Of a stretch of DNA of 64,000 bases, positions 1 to 8,352 are shown piece after piece (position 1 is the first letter of the stretch; the number at the start of each line of letters is the position of its first letter). Below the pieces are notes generated by a model. That model saw nothing but the letters and a program-made list of their open reading frames with translations, had not been told where the DNA came from and did not search any database. Both the position numbers and the translations under genes were made by a program. Source of the stretch: a virus. The stretch is taken from the IMG/VR virus record IMGVR_UViG_3300029787_000007, positions 42,595 to 106,594 of that record. One strand, given 5' to 3'.

Positions 1-837
1 ATAGCAGATACTTTTGGATTACAATTAAGCCATAGAGCAATTTCAGAAATTGGTCTTCCTTCATCTACTGCAGTAGAAGATTCTTCGCTGCCAACAATAT
101 ATGTGGATGATTCAAATTACAAAAAAGTTTTATATTCATCAAATATGCAAGATTGTAATATAATTGTTAATGGTTATTTTGAAGATTATAAAATTTTCAA
201 ACCACATTTAAAAGAAATAAGAGAGAGCTTTTCTCCTGTTGAAATAACAAACACTGCGGATGTTATTTTGCACTTAAGATTGCAAAATAGATTAGTCCAG
301 GAAGCTCACAACAAAAATCACATCTCTGCCGAATCAATTAAAAAGGTTTTACAAAAGTTTAACTTTGGCAAATTGCACATTGTTACGGATGCTGAAAAGT
401 GGGCCCATTATGATAAATACGATATAGAGAAAATACAAGACCAAGTTCGCTGTGGGCCCAATCCAAACCCAACCTGGGTGCCTACAGAACAATCAATTCA
501 ATATATGAATCATTTAATCGAGGGCCTTTCTGATTTACAACCCATTGTGCACTGTAATGGTAAAGACATGCTACAGGGTTCTGGAGGTTTGCGTGGTGGT
601 TTTATGGATGATTTTAATTTGCTTCGAAGCTTTAATCAGGTTATAATACATAATAGTACTTTTTCATGGTGGGCTGCTACTCTTAGCGGAGCACAAAAAG
701 TTGCTATTTTTAATCCATGGAAAATTGCAAAGCCACCTCATATGCGAAGAAATTTAGGTCGCACAGATTATGATGGCTGGTTTTCTTGGGGTGGAAAAGA
801 AGCCCTTTACTTTAATCATTATGGCGTAGAAGAATAA
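1..837 (+). CDS. Fucosyltransferase-like glycosyltransferase (GT11 type), 5' truncated
   Basis: The frame is open from base 1, so the true start lies outside the window; the first possible internal start is a GTG at 103. The visible part matches the C-terminal half of alpha-1,2-fucosyltransferase-like (GT11) enzymes. It has a central HLRLQNRL stretch in the place of the family HxR motif, and near the end IIHNSTFSWWAA, which is the typical GT11 motif III. Such enzymes move fucose or a related deoxysugar from a GDP-sugar onto a glycan. It is followed 1 nt later by another glycosyltransferase, so it belongs to the sugar cassette of this phage. Acceptor and donor cannot be read from the sequence. 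The family assignment rests on the NSTFSWW block and is fairly firm; the fucose specificity is inference. Confidence 0.7.
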   Translation: MADTFGLQLSHRAISEIGLPSSTAVEDSSLPTIYVDDSNYKKVLYSSNMQDCNIIVNGYFEDYKIFKPHLKEIRESFSPVEITNTADVILHLRLQNRLVQEAHNKNHISAESIKKVLQKFNFGKLHIVTDAEKWAHYDKYDIEKIQDQVRCGPNPNPTWVPTEQSIQYMNHLIEGLSDLQPIVHCNGKDMLQGSGGLRGGFMDDFNLLRSFNQVIIHNSTFSWWAATLSGAQKVAIFNPWKIAKPPHMRRNLGRTDYDGWFSWGGKEALYFNHYGVEE

Positions 838-838
838 A

Positions 839-1594
839 ATGTATAATATGTTCACAGTGTTAAATTCAGCATATATGCCGTTTGGCAAAATATGGCTTAA
901 TTCTCTTTATGAAAACACAGACCAATCCAAAATTAACAAGGTCTTTATATTAGATACAGGCCTTACTGATGACGACATATCGTATTTAAAAGAATTTAGT
1001 AAGGTAGAGATTGTAGCTAGCGATATAGATTTCAAAGAAACATCCAATGCATTGCCAAAAAATTCTATTTGGTTGCAGCATGTTCTTAGAAAAACCAAGT
1101 TCTTTAGAAAAGTTTTAAGAGAGGAAAATGTTCCGCTGGTAATGGTTGATTCTGATTGTATGTTTTTAAAAGATTTTGATCAACATATTAATTCTGATTA
1201 TGATGTGCAAGTTTGCAACCGTTCTTATCACAAATATGACAATTGGATCGCATCATTTTTTGTTGCAAACGACATGGACAATGGTTTATTGTTTATGAAC
1301 TTGTGGATTGCGAGAATGAAGAAACTAATGCGTGAAAAGCCAGAAAGAGGTTGGTTCGAATCGCATTCTTTAAACCTTTGTCTAAATGAATTAAGAGAAG
1401 AAAACCAACATGATCTTAAAATTGGAGACGTATTCACAAAAGATATAGCCTGTGAAGTTCCAGAACTTTTTAGTGAAGAAGAAACAAAGATTGTACACTT
1501 CAAGGGAACTGGCAACAAATTAGACTTTACCGGCAGAATCAATCGTTTTCAAAACGATAAAATTGCTAAACAAATTGAAAAATATATTAGGTGA
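839..1594 (+). CDS. GT-A fold glycosyltransferase (GT8-like)
   Basis: A 251-residue protein with the layout of a small GT-A nucleotide-sugar transferase. The N-terminal beta strand MFTVLNSAYMPFG resembles the GT8 start. A DxD metal/nucleotide-sugar motif is at D104-S-D106 (VMVDSDCMFLKD). A C-terminal HFKG motif at H220 resembles the GT8 HFxGxxKPW element. No signal peptide or membrane segment is seen, so it is probably cytosolic. It starts 2 nt after the preceding fucosyltransferase-like gene and 4 nt before an amidotransferase gene, consistent with one transcript. Donor sugar and acceptor are not deducible. It might act on a virion or host-surface glycan, or on modified DNA. Confidence 0.65.
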   Translation: MYNMFTVLNSAYMPFGKIWLNSLYENTDQSKINKVFILDTGLTDDDISYLKEFSKVEIVASDIDFKETSNALPKNSIWLQHVLRKTKFFRKVLREENVPLVMVDSDCMFLKDFDQHINSDYDVQVCNRSYHKYDNWIASFFVANDMDNGLLFMNLWIARMKKLMREKPERGWFESHSLNLCLNELREENQHDLKIGDVFTKDIACEVPELFSEEETKIVHFKGTGNKLDFTGRINRFQNDKIAKQIEKYIR

Positions 1595-1597
1595 TAC

Positions 1598-2929
1598 ATG
1601 TGTAGCTTTATTACTATAAATAAAATTATTAACGACTCATTGATTGAAAAAGCTAATAAATATTCAAAATATAGAGGTCCAGATTTAACCAATGTTGTAA
1701 GATATCAAGGGTTCACTTTTGTACATAATCTACTTAGCATTACTGGAGATATTACCAAACAGCCGTTTATTGACAAAGACAGGGATATAGTCTGCGTTTA
1801 TAATGGAGAAATTTATAACTCTTCCGAATTCGGAAATTATGAAAGTGATGGTGAATGTTTAATTGATGTTTATAAACAATATGGTACCAAATTTTTGAAA
1901 CATTTAGACGGTGAATTTGCAGTTGTTCTGTATGATTTCAAAAAGCAGATTATAATTGCCGGTTGCGATACTTTTGCAACAAAGCCTTTGTGGTGCGGTA
2001 TAACTTCCGATGATCAACTTGCGTTTGCAAGTTATGAAAGTTGTTTAGTAAATCTTGGTATTTCTAGATATGAAAAGCTTTCGCCAAATACTAGTTATGT
2101 ATATGATTTTTATGGTAATTTAATAAAAAAGAACATTGTCTATGAATTTGACGTAAAAAATCAACACAAAGAAAATTATGATGACTGGATGAAGGCCTTT
2201 TCGGAAAGCATTCACAAGAGAACCTTTAATGTACGTGAAAGTATATTTTTAGGATTAAGCAGCGGATATGATAGCGGCGTTATAGCAGCCGAAATGAAAA
2301 GACAAGATATTAATTTTAAAGCGTATAGCATATATGCTAAAGAAAACAGAGATATTTTGTTACAAAGACATCAAATATTTGAAGATTCTATGCTGATAGA
2401 ACTTAAAAGAAGTGAGTTCGACAACACCAGAGGTATCTTAAAAAACACATGTGAAGAATTTAAGTACAACACCAGATCATGGGTAGGCTATATGACCGAT
2501 GACAAGGCAGCAGTTGGCTTACATTTTATTTGTAATTTAGCAAAAAATGATAATAGGAAAATATACATGTCAGGCCAAGGCGCCGATGAAATTTTTGCAG
2601 ATTACGGTTTTGATGGCAATAGAATGTCTGGCCAAAGTGAATTGCTAGGTCTGTTTCCAAAAGATTTAACAACGTGTTTTCCATGGAGAAATTTTTATTA
2701 TGGCACACAACAGGCTTACTTAGCCAAAGAAGAGAATGTTGCTGGTTCGTTGGGTATTGAAACAAGATATCCGTTTTTAGACAAAAAGGTTGTCCAAGAA
2801 TTTCTTTGGTTATCAGCAGAATTAAAAAATAAAAATTATAAGGCCCCGCTGTGTGAGTACTTAAAAAGAAATAACATTCCTTTTGAAAAAGAAGTAAAGC
2901 TTGGATTCAGTTGCGAGCCAAAAGGATAA
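1598..2929 (+). CDS. Asparagine-synthase-like glutamine-dependent amidotransferase
   Basis: A two-domain protein of the AsnB class. The N-terminal Ntn (class II) glutamine amidotransferase domain starts with the nucleophile Cys2 once Met is removed, and has RGPD at 26-29 and NGEIYN at 69-74. The C-terminal synthetase domain has the ATP pyrophosphatase loop SSGYDS at 221-226 and SGQGADE near residue 325. The family releases ammonia from glutamine and amidates an adenylated carboxylate. At 443 residues it is shorter than free-standing bacterial AsnB (about 550). Because it sits between sugar enzymes, the substrate may be a uronic acid carboxylate rather than aspartate, as for amidotransferases in some O-antigen clusters; this is inference. 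Catalytic residues look intact. Confidence 0.8.
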   Translation: MCSFITINKIINDSLIEKANKYSKYRGPDLTNVVRYQGFTFVHNLLSITGDITKQPFIDKDRDIVCVYNGEIYNSSEFGNYESDGECLIDVYKQYGTKFLKHLDGEFAVVLYDFKKQIIIAGCDTFATKPLWCGITSDDQLAFASYESCLVNLGISRYEKLSPNTSYVYDFYGNLIKKNIVYEFDVKNQHKENYDDWMKAFSESIHKRTFNVRESIFLGLSSGYDSGVIAAEMKRQDINFKAYSIYAKENRDILLQRHQIFEDSMLIELKRSEFDNTRGILKNTCEEFKYNTRSWVGYMTDDKAAVGLHFICNLAKNDNRKIYMSGQGADEIFADYGFDGNRMSGQSELLGLFPKDLTTCFPWRNFYYGTQQAYLAKEENVAGSLGIETRYPFLDKKVVQEFLWLSAELKNKNYKAPLCEYLKRNNIPFEKEVKLGFSCEPKG

Positions 2930-2934
2930 TATAA

Positions 2935-3729
2935 ATGATTGTAGCCACTAATGCCTCTGGCCTTGGAAATAGAATAAAAGCAATTGTATCTTGTATGAGA
3001 ATATCACCAAATAATCACCGTGTATTTTGGACTAAAAACCGTGATTTATCGTGCGACTTTAAAGATTTATTTAGAAACAACATAGAAGTTGACAACCTCT
3101 CGTTTAGCCACCAGAGATATGATTCGTGGAGATTGGCAGTATTTGATGAAGACGAAGTGCCTAATAACTTCAATCTTGAGACAGCGGGCTTTGATCGCGC
3201 GGGAAATAGATTTAGCTTTACCTGTCCTCGCGGCAGAAACATAGACATTGAATATAATAGAATACCAACTCCTGTTAGAGAAAGGTATCTAAAACATTTT
3301 AATGCATTGAAAATTCATCCCTATATTTTGACGGAAGTTAAAAACTTTTCAAAAAACTTTGATAAAAACACTGTATCTGTCCACATTCGCTCCTGGGCAG
3401 ATGACGATGAAAGAAAAACAAACTTTCACAGACTAGAAAAATTCATTGACGAAACAAGAAAATTTGATGATAAAACAAAGTTTTATTTGACTTCTGATTC
3501 AGAAGATGTTAAATTAAGGTTTAAGGAGCTTTATAAAGACAGGGTTTTGATCTATAATAGAGAGACAGATATTAAAACAAGCAGAGGCAATTCTTTCGGA
3601 ATTCAAGAAGATTTTATTGAAATGCTTTTGTTATCTAAAAACAATTATATTATAGGCACTTATCTAAGCACATTTACTGAAGTAGCATGGTGGCTTGGTG
3701 ATGCAAAAGCAAAAGTTGTTGTGTGTTAA
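2935..3729 (+). CDS. GT23/NodZ-like fucosyltransferase-fold glycosyltransferase
   Basis: A 264-residue protein beginning with the glycine-rich signature ASGLGNRIKAIVSCMR (GLGNR at 9-13), which in NodZ and related fucosyltransferases lies at the start of the nucleotide-sugar site. A central HIRSW motif (H150-R152) matches the HxR element that contacts the GDP-sugar. Near the C-terminus a serine/threonine-rich loop STFTEVAWWLG resembles the motif III region. The GT-B fold is inferred from these three blocks. It begins 5 nt after the amidotransferase gene. Transfer of fucose is plausible but not proven; the cassette also contains a GDP-mannose 3,5-epimerase-like enzyme, so GDP-galactose-type donors are possible. 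Confidence 0.6.
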   Translation: MIVATNASGLGNRIKAIVSCMRISPNNHRVFWTKNRDLSCDFKDLFRNNIEVDNLSFSHQRYDSWRLAVFDEDEVPNNFNLETAGFDRAGNRFSFTCPRGRNIDIEYNRIPTPVRERYLKHFNALKIHPYILTEVKNFSKNFDKNTVSVHIRSWADDDERKTNFHRLEKFIDETRKFDDKTKFYLTSDSEDVKLRFKELYKDRVLIYNRETDIKTSRGNSFGIQEDFIEMLLLSKNNYIIGTYLSTFTEVAWWLGDAKAKVVVC

Positions 3730-3732
3730 AAA

Positions 3733-4503
3733 ATGAAGAAATATAATTTACAAGAGCATATGTTTGGTATTTTGAAAAACATATCATGGGACCAATTTAG
3801 GATTAAAAATATACAATGGTGGGTTAAAGCGAGTGCCGCGACCAAGTGGAGTAATGAAATTCTTGCCCTGGCCGGCGTTCCGAAACACTGGGCCCTGGAC
3901 AGCCACGATTCAAAAGAACGAGTTGAAATGAAAAAGAAAAATTATGATGCTTTTTTAGCTGACATAGAAAAATCTACCAGCTTATCTTTACTCTCTTGTG
4001 CAAATAAAATAGTTGGCGAAGTTTGCTGCGGACCTCTTGGTGGAATAATTGAATGTTATGAGCTTCAATGTAAAGAAAAATATTTTATAGACATTATAAT
4101 GGACGACTATGAAGAAATGAATTTAGTTGAATGGTCAGAAAATTCTCATTTTATACAGGCGCCTACAGAGCACATACACCTTGAAAACAATAAATTAGAT
4201 ATTTTGTTTGGTTATAATTCAATTGATCATGGCTGGGATTGGAAAAAATCTATAGACGAATGTTTGAGGATTTCTAAAAAAATGTTTTTAATGTTTGATA
4301 CAAAAAACGAAGTTGATGGAGATTGGCATCCGCAAAAAATTTCTCATCAAGATGTTTTAGATTATGCTGAGCAAAATAATTGGCATGATAAATTTAAGCA
4401 TGTAGAGATAAAACCACAACTTAAAAATTATGGAAGCTATGAGATGCGCGGTGGATTTCCGGTGGTACCCTGGCCAGAAACTTGGGTATATGTAATAAAA
4501 TGA
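3733..4503 (+). CDS. SAM-dependent class I methyltransferase
   Basis: The motif I region VGEVCCGPLGG (residues 94-104) fits the glycine-rich SAM-binding loop of class I methyltransferases, with CCGP replacing the more common GCGxG. A later DILFGYNSIDH segment (about residue 155) matches the conserved post-motif region of type-11 methyltransferases. No membrane segment is present. The gene overlaps the next one by an ATGA at 4500-4503, implying translational coupling. In this cassette it probably methylates a sugar hydroxyl or an intermediate; a nucleic-acid substrate cannot be excluded because no target-recognition domain is visible. Confidence 0.65.
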   Translation: MKKYNLQEHMFGILKNISWDQFRIKNIQWWVKASAATKWSNEILALAGVPKHWALDSHDSKERVEMKKKNYDAFLADIEKSTSLSLLSCANKIVGEVCCGPLGGIIECYELQCKEKYFIDIIMDDYEEMNLVEWSENSHFIQAPTEHIHLENNKLDILFGYNSIDHGWDWKKSIDECLRISKKMFLMFDTKNEVDGDWHPQKISHQDVLDYAEQNNWHDKFKHVEIKPQLKNYGSYEMRGGFPVVPWPETWVYVIK

Positions 4504-5129
4504 AAGATAAATCTTATATTGTTGCGTCTCTTGGGCGATGTGGTTCCCAATTAATGACTGAAACTATTCACAACCATATATGGGGTCACTTAGATCACCC
4601 AAGGCCTTTTTTAAAAAAAACTAGACCCTTTATTAGAGAATACCCAACTGAGTTTAAAAATGGAACGGTGTATAAAACACATCTATATCCAACAGATTTT
4701 TCAAAAAATTGTAAAGTTGTGTTTACGTTTGGAGATCCGCTTGACATAGTACTTTCAATAATTAGAAAAGCACATGTTCAGTCTGATTGGGGCCCCGCCC
4801 ATTTTGCAAACTTTAAAGCTAACTGGGCCGATTTTGAAAAGATTATGTCTGAAGATATTTTAAGATTTGAAAGTATGTTCGACGCTTTTTGTAAAGAGCA
4901 GCCATTTGAATTAATGACTGTTCGCTATGAGGCGCTGTGGGATATTGAAAAAGAAATGTCTGATTTTTTAGAATTTGACTTAAAAATGCCAACCAAAGAA
5001 GAAAGAACGGCTAGCCAAATTAGAGAATTAGTGCCCTCACATGAGATGGAGAATTTTAAAAATGGTTATAAATCTTTAATTGAAAAAATTAATAAAGCAG
5101 AAGATATTAAAATATGGAGTAAAAAATGA
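4500..5129 (+). CDS. Sulfotransferase-like P-loop protein
   Basis: I place the start at the ATG at 4500 (MKDKSYIVASLGRCG), which overlaps the upstream stop as ATGA, rather than at a TTG 18 nt earlier. The N-terminal SLGRCGSQLM (10-19) fits the 5' PSB loop of PAPS-dependent sulfotransferases, where a P-loop-like turn binds the PAPS 5' phosphosulfate. A KTHL segment and then VVFTFGDPLDIVLSI resemble the 3' phosphate-binding region. The family moves sulfate from PAPS to hydroxyls of sugars or peptides. At 209 residues it is short but complete in layout. A sulfated phage glycan would be unusual. The assignment is by motif only. Confidence 0.55.
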   Translation: MKDKSYIVASLGRCGSQLMTETIHNHIWGHLDHPRPFLKKTRPFIREYPTEFKNGTVYKTHLYPTDFSKNCKVVFTFGDPLDIVLSIIRKAHVQSDWGPAHFANFKANWADFEKIMSEDILRFESMFDAFCKEQPFELMTVRYEALWDIEKEMSDFLEFDLKMPTKEERTASQIRELVPSHEMENFKNGYKSLIEKINKAEDIKIWSKK

Positions 5130-6127
5130 AAAGAGCGTTAGTATGTGGAGCGGGTGGTTTTATTGGCGGCCACCTTGTAAAGTTTCTGAAAGAACAGGGA
5201 TACTGGGTCCGCGGAGTAGATTTAAAGTATAATGAATATCAGCCAGTTCACGAATATGCAGATCATTTTATGGTCGGAGACTTGAGAGATATGGATATTG
5301 TCAGAAAGGCAGTCTCAAGCGATTTAGACGAAATTTATCAACTTGCTGCGGATATGGGCGGCGCCGGCTTTGTATTTACAGGCGAAAATGATGCTGATAT
5401 TATGCACAATTCAGCATTAGTTAATTTAAATATAGCTCATGAAGCAGTCAAGAAAGGAGTAAAAAAGGTATTTTACTCGTCATCGGCATGTATGTATCCA
5501 GAACATAATCAATTAGATCCAGACAACCCTAATTGCGTAGAAGACTCAGCATACCCAGCAAATCCAGATTCAGAATATGGCTGGGAAAAGCTTTTTTCTG
5601 AGCGTATGTTTTTGTCGTTTATGAGGAATAAAGGCCTTGAAGTTAGGGTGGCACGCTATCATAATATTTTTGGCCCTTGCGGTACATGGACTGGCGGCAG
5701 AGAAAAAGCACCAGCTGCATTTTGTCGAAAGGTAGCTATGGCACCCGAAGGAGGTTCCGTAGAAATCTGGGGGCCAGGAAACCAAACGCGCTCATTTCTT
5801 TACGTTGATGAGTGTGTTGAAGCAACTTACCGCCTAATGCAATCTGACTTCGCTGGTCCTGTTAATATTGGTTCCGAAGAGATGATTTCAATGAATGATT
5901 TTGCTAGAATGGTCATCAATATCTCTGGTAAGGATTTATCCATATACAATATTGACGGCGCCGAGTTTGAGGCCAAATACGGCCATCGCTGTCCTGTAGG
6001 TGTTAATGGAAGAAATTCTGATAACACTTTATATCGAGATAAAATAGGCTGGTGTGTTTCCGAACCTTTAATAGATGGAATGCGAAAAACATATGCCTGG
6101 ATTGACGAAAGGGCCAAGGAATTATAA
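5126..6127 (+). CDS. GDP-mannose 3,5-epimerase-like SDR
   Basis: An extended short-chain dehydrogenase with the N-terminal NAD loop GAGGFIG (8-14) and the YxxxK pair at Y151/K155. Beyond the generic SDR features, it carries the residues known for plant GDP-mannose 3,5-epimerase: a Cys in SSSACMYP (C122) and a Lys in GGREKAPAAFCRK (K194). The spacings Cys-to-Tyr 29 and Cys-to-Lys 72 equal those I recall for the Arabidopsis enzyme. RSFLYVDECVE and GRNSDNTL later in the protein also match that family. The reaction converts GDP-D-mannose to GDP-L-galactose and/or GDP-L-gulose. It overlaps the gene before it by 4 nt. It would supply an activated sugar to the transferases upstream. Confidence 0.85.
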   Translation: MKRALVCGAGGFIGGHLVKFLKEQGYWVRGVDLKYNEYQPVHEYADHFMVGDLRDMDIVRKAVSSDLDEIYQLAADMGGAGFVFTGENDADIMHNSALVNLNIAHEAVKKGVKKVFYSSSACMYPEHNQLDPDNPNCVEDSAYPANPDSEYGWEKLFSERMFLSFMRNKGLEVRVARYHNIFGPCGTWTGGREKAPAAFCRKVAMAPEGGSVEIWGPGNQTRSFLYVDECVEATYRLMQSDFAGPVNIGSEEMISMNDFARMVINISGKDLSIYNIDGAEFEAKYGHRCPVGVNGRNSDNTLYRDKIGWCVSEPLIDGMRKTYAWIDERAKEL

Positions 6128-6128
6128 A

Positions 6129-7004
6129 ATGGCTAGGTGTTTAGTAACTGGCCATGAAGGGTATATTGGAAGCCGGCTTTATAAAAAATTACAAGAACTT
6201 GGACATGAGGTCATAGGAATTGATTTAGCTAGCTATGTTCCGCATGACATTTTAAATACTCTAAAAGAAGATATCGATGGAAAGTTTCATCCTCACTACT
6301 TTAATTTTCAACCAGAATATGTTTTTCACATGGCATGCTGGCCCCGTGTTGGATATAGTGTCGAAAACCCTGTTAAAACAACTCAAAATAATATATTGGC
6401 CGGTAGTATTCTTTTAAATTTTGCACGCAAGGTAGGTTCTGTAAGGCGCGTTATATACTCTAGTTCATCATCGGTTGTTGGTAATGGCGCTGGTCCCGAA
6501 AGCCCATACGCCTTACAAAAATATACAACTGAATTAGAAACATCTATATATTCTAAATTATATGGGTTAGACACTGTAAGTTTAAGATATTTCAATGTTT
6601 ATTCTCATGATCAAACAATAAGCGGCCCATATGCAACTGCTGTTTCAAATTGGATGCACGCAATTAAAAATAATATTCAGCCGTATATTACTGGAGACGG
6701 AGAGCAAAGAAGAGACATGATAAATGTTTCCGATGTGATTGATGCAAATATTTTTTGTATGAATTCTCAACAAAATTTTAATGGGTCTGTCTTTGATGTA
6801 GGAACAGGTAGCAACATTTCATTGAACGAAATAAAACAAATTATTAATAAACACTTTTTGGACATTAAATTTAAATATGTAGAACCAAGAGATGGAGATG
6901 TTATGTTTACAAAAGCAGATGTAGAGCCATTAAATAATCTTGGCTGGACAGCTAAAATTAATATTGAAGAAGGTATAGAAGATTGCTTTAGGAGGCTAAA
7001 ATGA
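6129..7004 (+). CDS. NAD-dependent epimerase/dehydratase (extended SDR)
   Basis: The start chosen is the ATG at 6129 (MARCLVTGHEGYIGS), 1 nt after the previous stop; the open frame extends 54 nt further upstream but that part overlaps the epimerase gene. The Rossmann loop GHEGYIG is at 8-14, a run of serines (111-115) supplies the catalytic Ser, and the active-site pair is Y127/K131 (SPYALQKY). NVYSHDQ and the downstream GDGEQRRDMINVSDV are typical of UDP-glucose 4-epimerase and dTDP-glucose dehydratase relatives. The likely role is interconversion of a nucleotide sugar; the exact substrate is open. The stop overlaps the start of the next gene by 4 nt. Confidence 0.75.
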   Translation: MARCLVTGHEGYIGSRLYKKLQELGHEVIGIDLASYVPHDILNTLKEDIDGKFHPHYFNFQPEYVFHMACWPRVGYSVENPVKTTQNNILAGSILLNFARKVGSVRRVIYSSSSSVVGNGAGPESPYALQKYTTELETSIYSKLYGLDTVSLRYFNVYSHDQTISGPYATAVSNWMHAIKNNIQPYITGDGEQRRDMINVSDVIDANIFCMNSQQNFNGSVFDVGTGSNISLNEIKQIINKHFLDIKFKYVEPRDGDVMFTKADVEPLNNLGWTAKINIEEGIEDCFRRLK

Positions 7005-7849
7005 ATATCGGTATTGTTGGTCAAGGATTTGTAGGTACTGCTATAAATCATGGGCTTAGAAATTTTTATAAAGTTTATACATACGATCTTGATAAGTCTA
7101 AATGTAATTCAACCTTATCAGAAGTAGTTCGAAATTGTGATATTATTTTTCAATGTTTACCGACGCCTATGAAAAAAACTGGTGAATGTGATTTATCTAT
7201 AGTCAGAAAATCATTATTTAATATAAATCATATTTCAAAAAGACTATTAAAAACAAAAAACCCAATTGTTATAATTAAATCGACTGTGCCTCCGGGGACT
7301 ACTGAAACTTTAAATAAAGAAAATGAAAACTTAGAAGTTATTTTTAGTCCGGAGTTTTTAACAGAGGCGAATTCGATTGATGATTTTAAAAATCAAACTA
7401 GAATTATTATTGGAGGTCCTCGCCCAGCAACAACAATTGTAAAGACAATGTTTCGCAAGGCTTTTCCACATATTCCTATTGTAAAAACAGGATACCGTAC
7501 TTCTGAAATGGTTAAATATTTTTTAAACAATTTTTTAACTACTAAGGTTTTATTTGCAAATGAGATGTATCAAATATGCCAAAAGCTTAATATTGATTAT
7601 GATAAGGTTACTGAATATTCTTTATATGACAATAGATTAGGAAAAAGCCACCTTGCTGTTCCTGGTCCTGATGGAGATTTTGGCGTTGGCGGTCACTGTT
7701 TTCCAAAAGATTTAGCAGCTATGACATATCTTGCAAAAAAATTAAAACTTGATACCACTATTTTAGACGCTGTTGAAGAAAAAAATAATTCTATAAGAAA
7801 AAATAGAGATTGGGAAGAAATGCCCGGTCGTGCAATATCAGAAGAATAA
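7001..7849 (+). CDS. Short UDP-glucose/GDP-mannose dehydrogenase-like protein
   Basis: The N-terminal Rossmann loop GQGFVG (7-12), the STVPPGTT segment at 95-102, SPEFLTEANS and the catalytic GGHCFPKD with Cys233 are all hallmarks of the UDP-glucose 6-dehydrogenase superfamily, which oxidises a sugar C6 alcohol to a uronic acid in two NAD-dependent steps. At 282 residues it ends soon after the catalytic Cys and central helix and lacks the C-terminal nucleotide-binding domain of the usual 390-450 residue enzymes. The DNA after the stop holds a ribosome site and a new gene, with no continuation seen, so the short form appears genuine. A uronic acid product would suit the amidotransferase in the same cassette. 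Confidence 0.75.
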   Translation: MNIGIVGQGFVGTAINHGLRNFYKVYTYDLDKSKCNSTLSEVVRNCDIIFQCLPTPMKKTGECDLSIVRKSLFNINHISKRLLKTKNPIVIIKSTVPPGTTETLNKENENLEVIFSPEFLTEANSIDDFKNQTRIIIGGPRPATTIVKTMFRKAFPHIPIVKTGYRTSEMVKYFLNNFLTTKVLFANEMYQICQKLNIDYDKVTEYSLYDNRLGKSHLAVPGPDGDFGVGGHCFPKDLAAMTYLAKKLKLDTTILDAVEEKNNSIRKNRDWEEMPGRAISEE

Positions 7850-7866
7850 TTTAAAAGGAGAACATT

Positions 7867-8085
7867 ATGAATACTGACACTTATAAACTTTCAAGTCAGG
7901 CTCTTGGCGCTGTGATGATGGCCCTACAAGAGTCTTTATTAAACGAATTAGATATCGTTCCAATTTTAAGTAACTTTGAATTGGTAAATACTAAAGATGG
8001 GCTTGTGGTAAAAAATCCACCGACTGTTAGATTTTCCAACGACAACCCGATAACTGAACAAGACTTAATTAACATGGTAAAATAA
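7867..8085 (+). CDS. Small conserved-looking protein, unknown function
   Basis: A 72-residue acidic protein preceded by a good ribosome site (AAAAGGAGAAC ending about 5 nt before the ATG). The N-terminal half is predicted helical (SSQALGAVMMALQESLLNEL) and the C-terminal part is mixed polar. It ends directly against the next gene with no spacer. No motif is recognised. Its position after the sugar cassette and before the late sigma factor suggests it is a regulatory or minor structural protein, but this is only positional. Confidence 0.6.
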   Translation: MNTDTYKLSSQALGAVMMALQESLLNELDIVPILSNFELVNTKDGLVVKNPPTVRFSNDNPITEQDLINMVK

Positions 8086-8352
8086 ATGCCTCGTTATTCT
8101 TATTATTGTGAGAAATGTGAAATAGTTATTTCACTTTTTCATGGGATTAACGAAACCATAAATGATTGTGAGAAGTGTAAGAGTGAAAATACGATGAAAA
8201 AAATGCTTTCAACACCAATTATATTAAACAACAAAAATGAAGCTAAAAATATTTCAATTGGACAACTAACAAAAGAATATATAAAAGCCAATGAAGAAAT
8301 CTTAAAAGAGCAAAAAGAAGAAGCGAAAAAGGATACCTATGAGCCGTCTTGA
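8086..8352 (+). CDS. FmdB-like zinc-ribbon protein
   Basis: An 88-residue protein with the CxxC...CxxC zinc ribbon of the FmdB/PF09723 type: PRYSYYCEKC with C8/C11 and C28/C31, followed by MKKMLSTP, which is typical of the family just after the ribbon. The C-terminal half is a lysine/glutamate-rich helix. FmdB-type proteins are described as putative regulators, but their mechanism is poorly known. It follows the previous stop without a gap and overlaps the next gene by 14 nt. A small zinc ribbon next to a late sigma factor could modulate transcription; this is inference from position. Confidence 0.7.
   Translation: MPRYSYYCEKCEIVISLFHGINETINDCEKCKSENTMKKMLSTPIILNNKNEAKNISIGQLTKEYIKANEEILKEQKEEAKKDTYEPS

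Noticed and set aside
1353-1362. GGTTCGAATC, the sequence of a tRNA T-arm loop
   Set aside because: It lies in the coding frame of the GT-A enzyme and there is no acceptor stem, CCA or anticodon arm in the surrounding bases.
1614-1621. TATAAATA-like string resembling a T4 late promoter
   Set aside because: It falls in the codons of the asparagine-synthase-like gene (TINK) of an AT-rich genome; no independent support.
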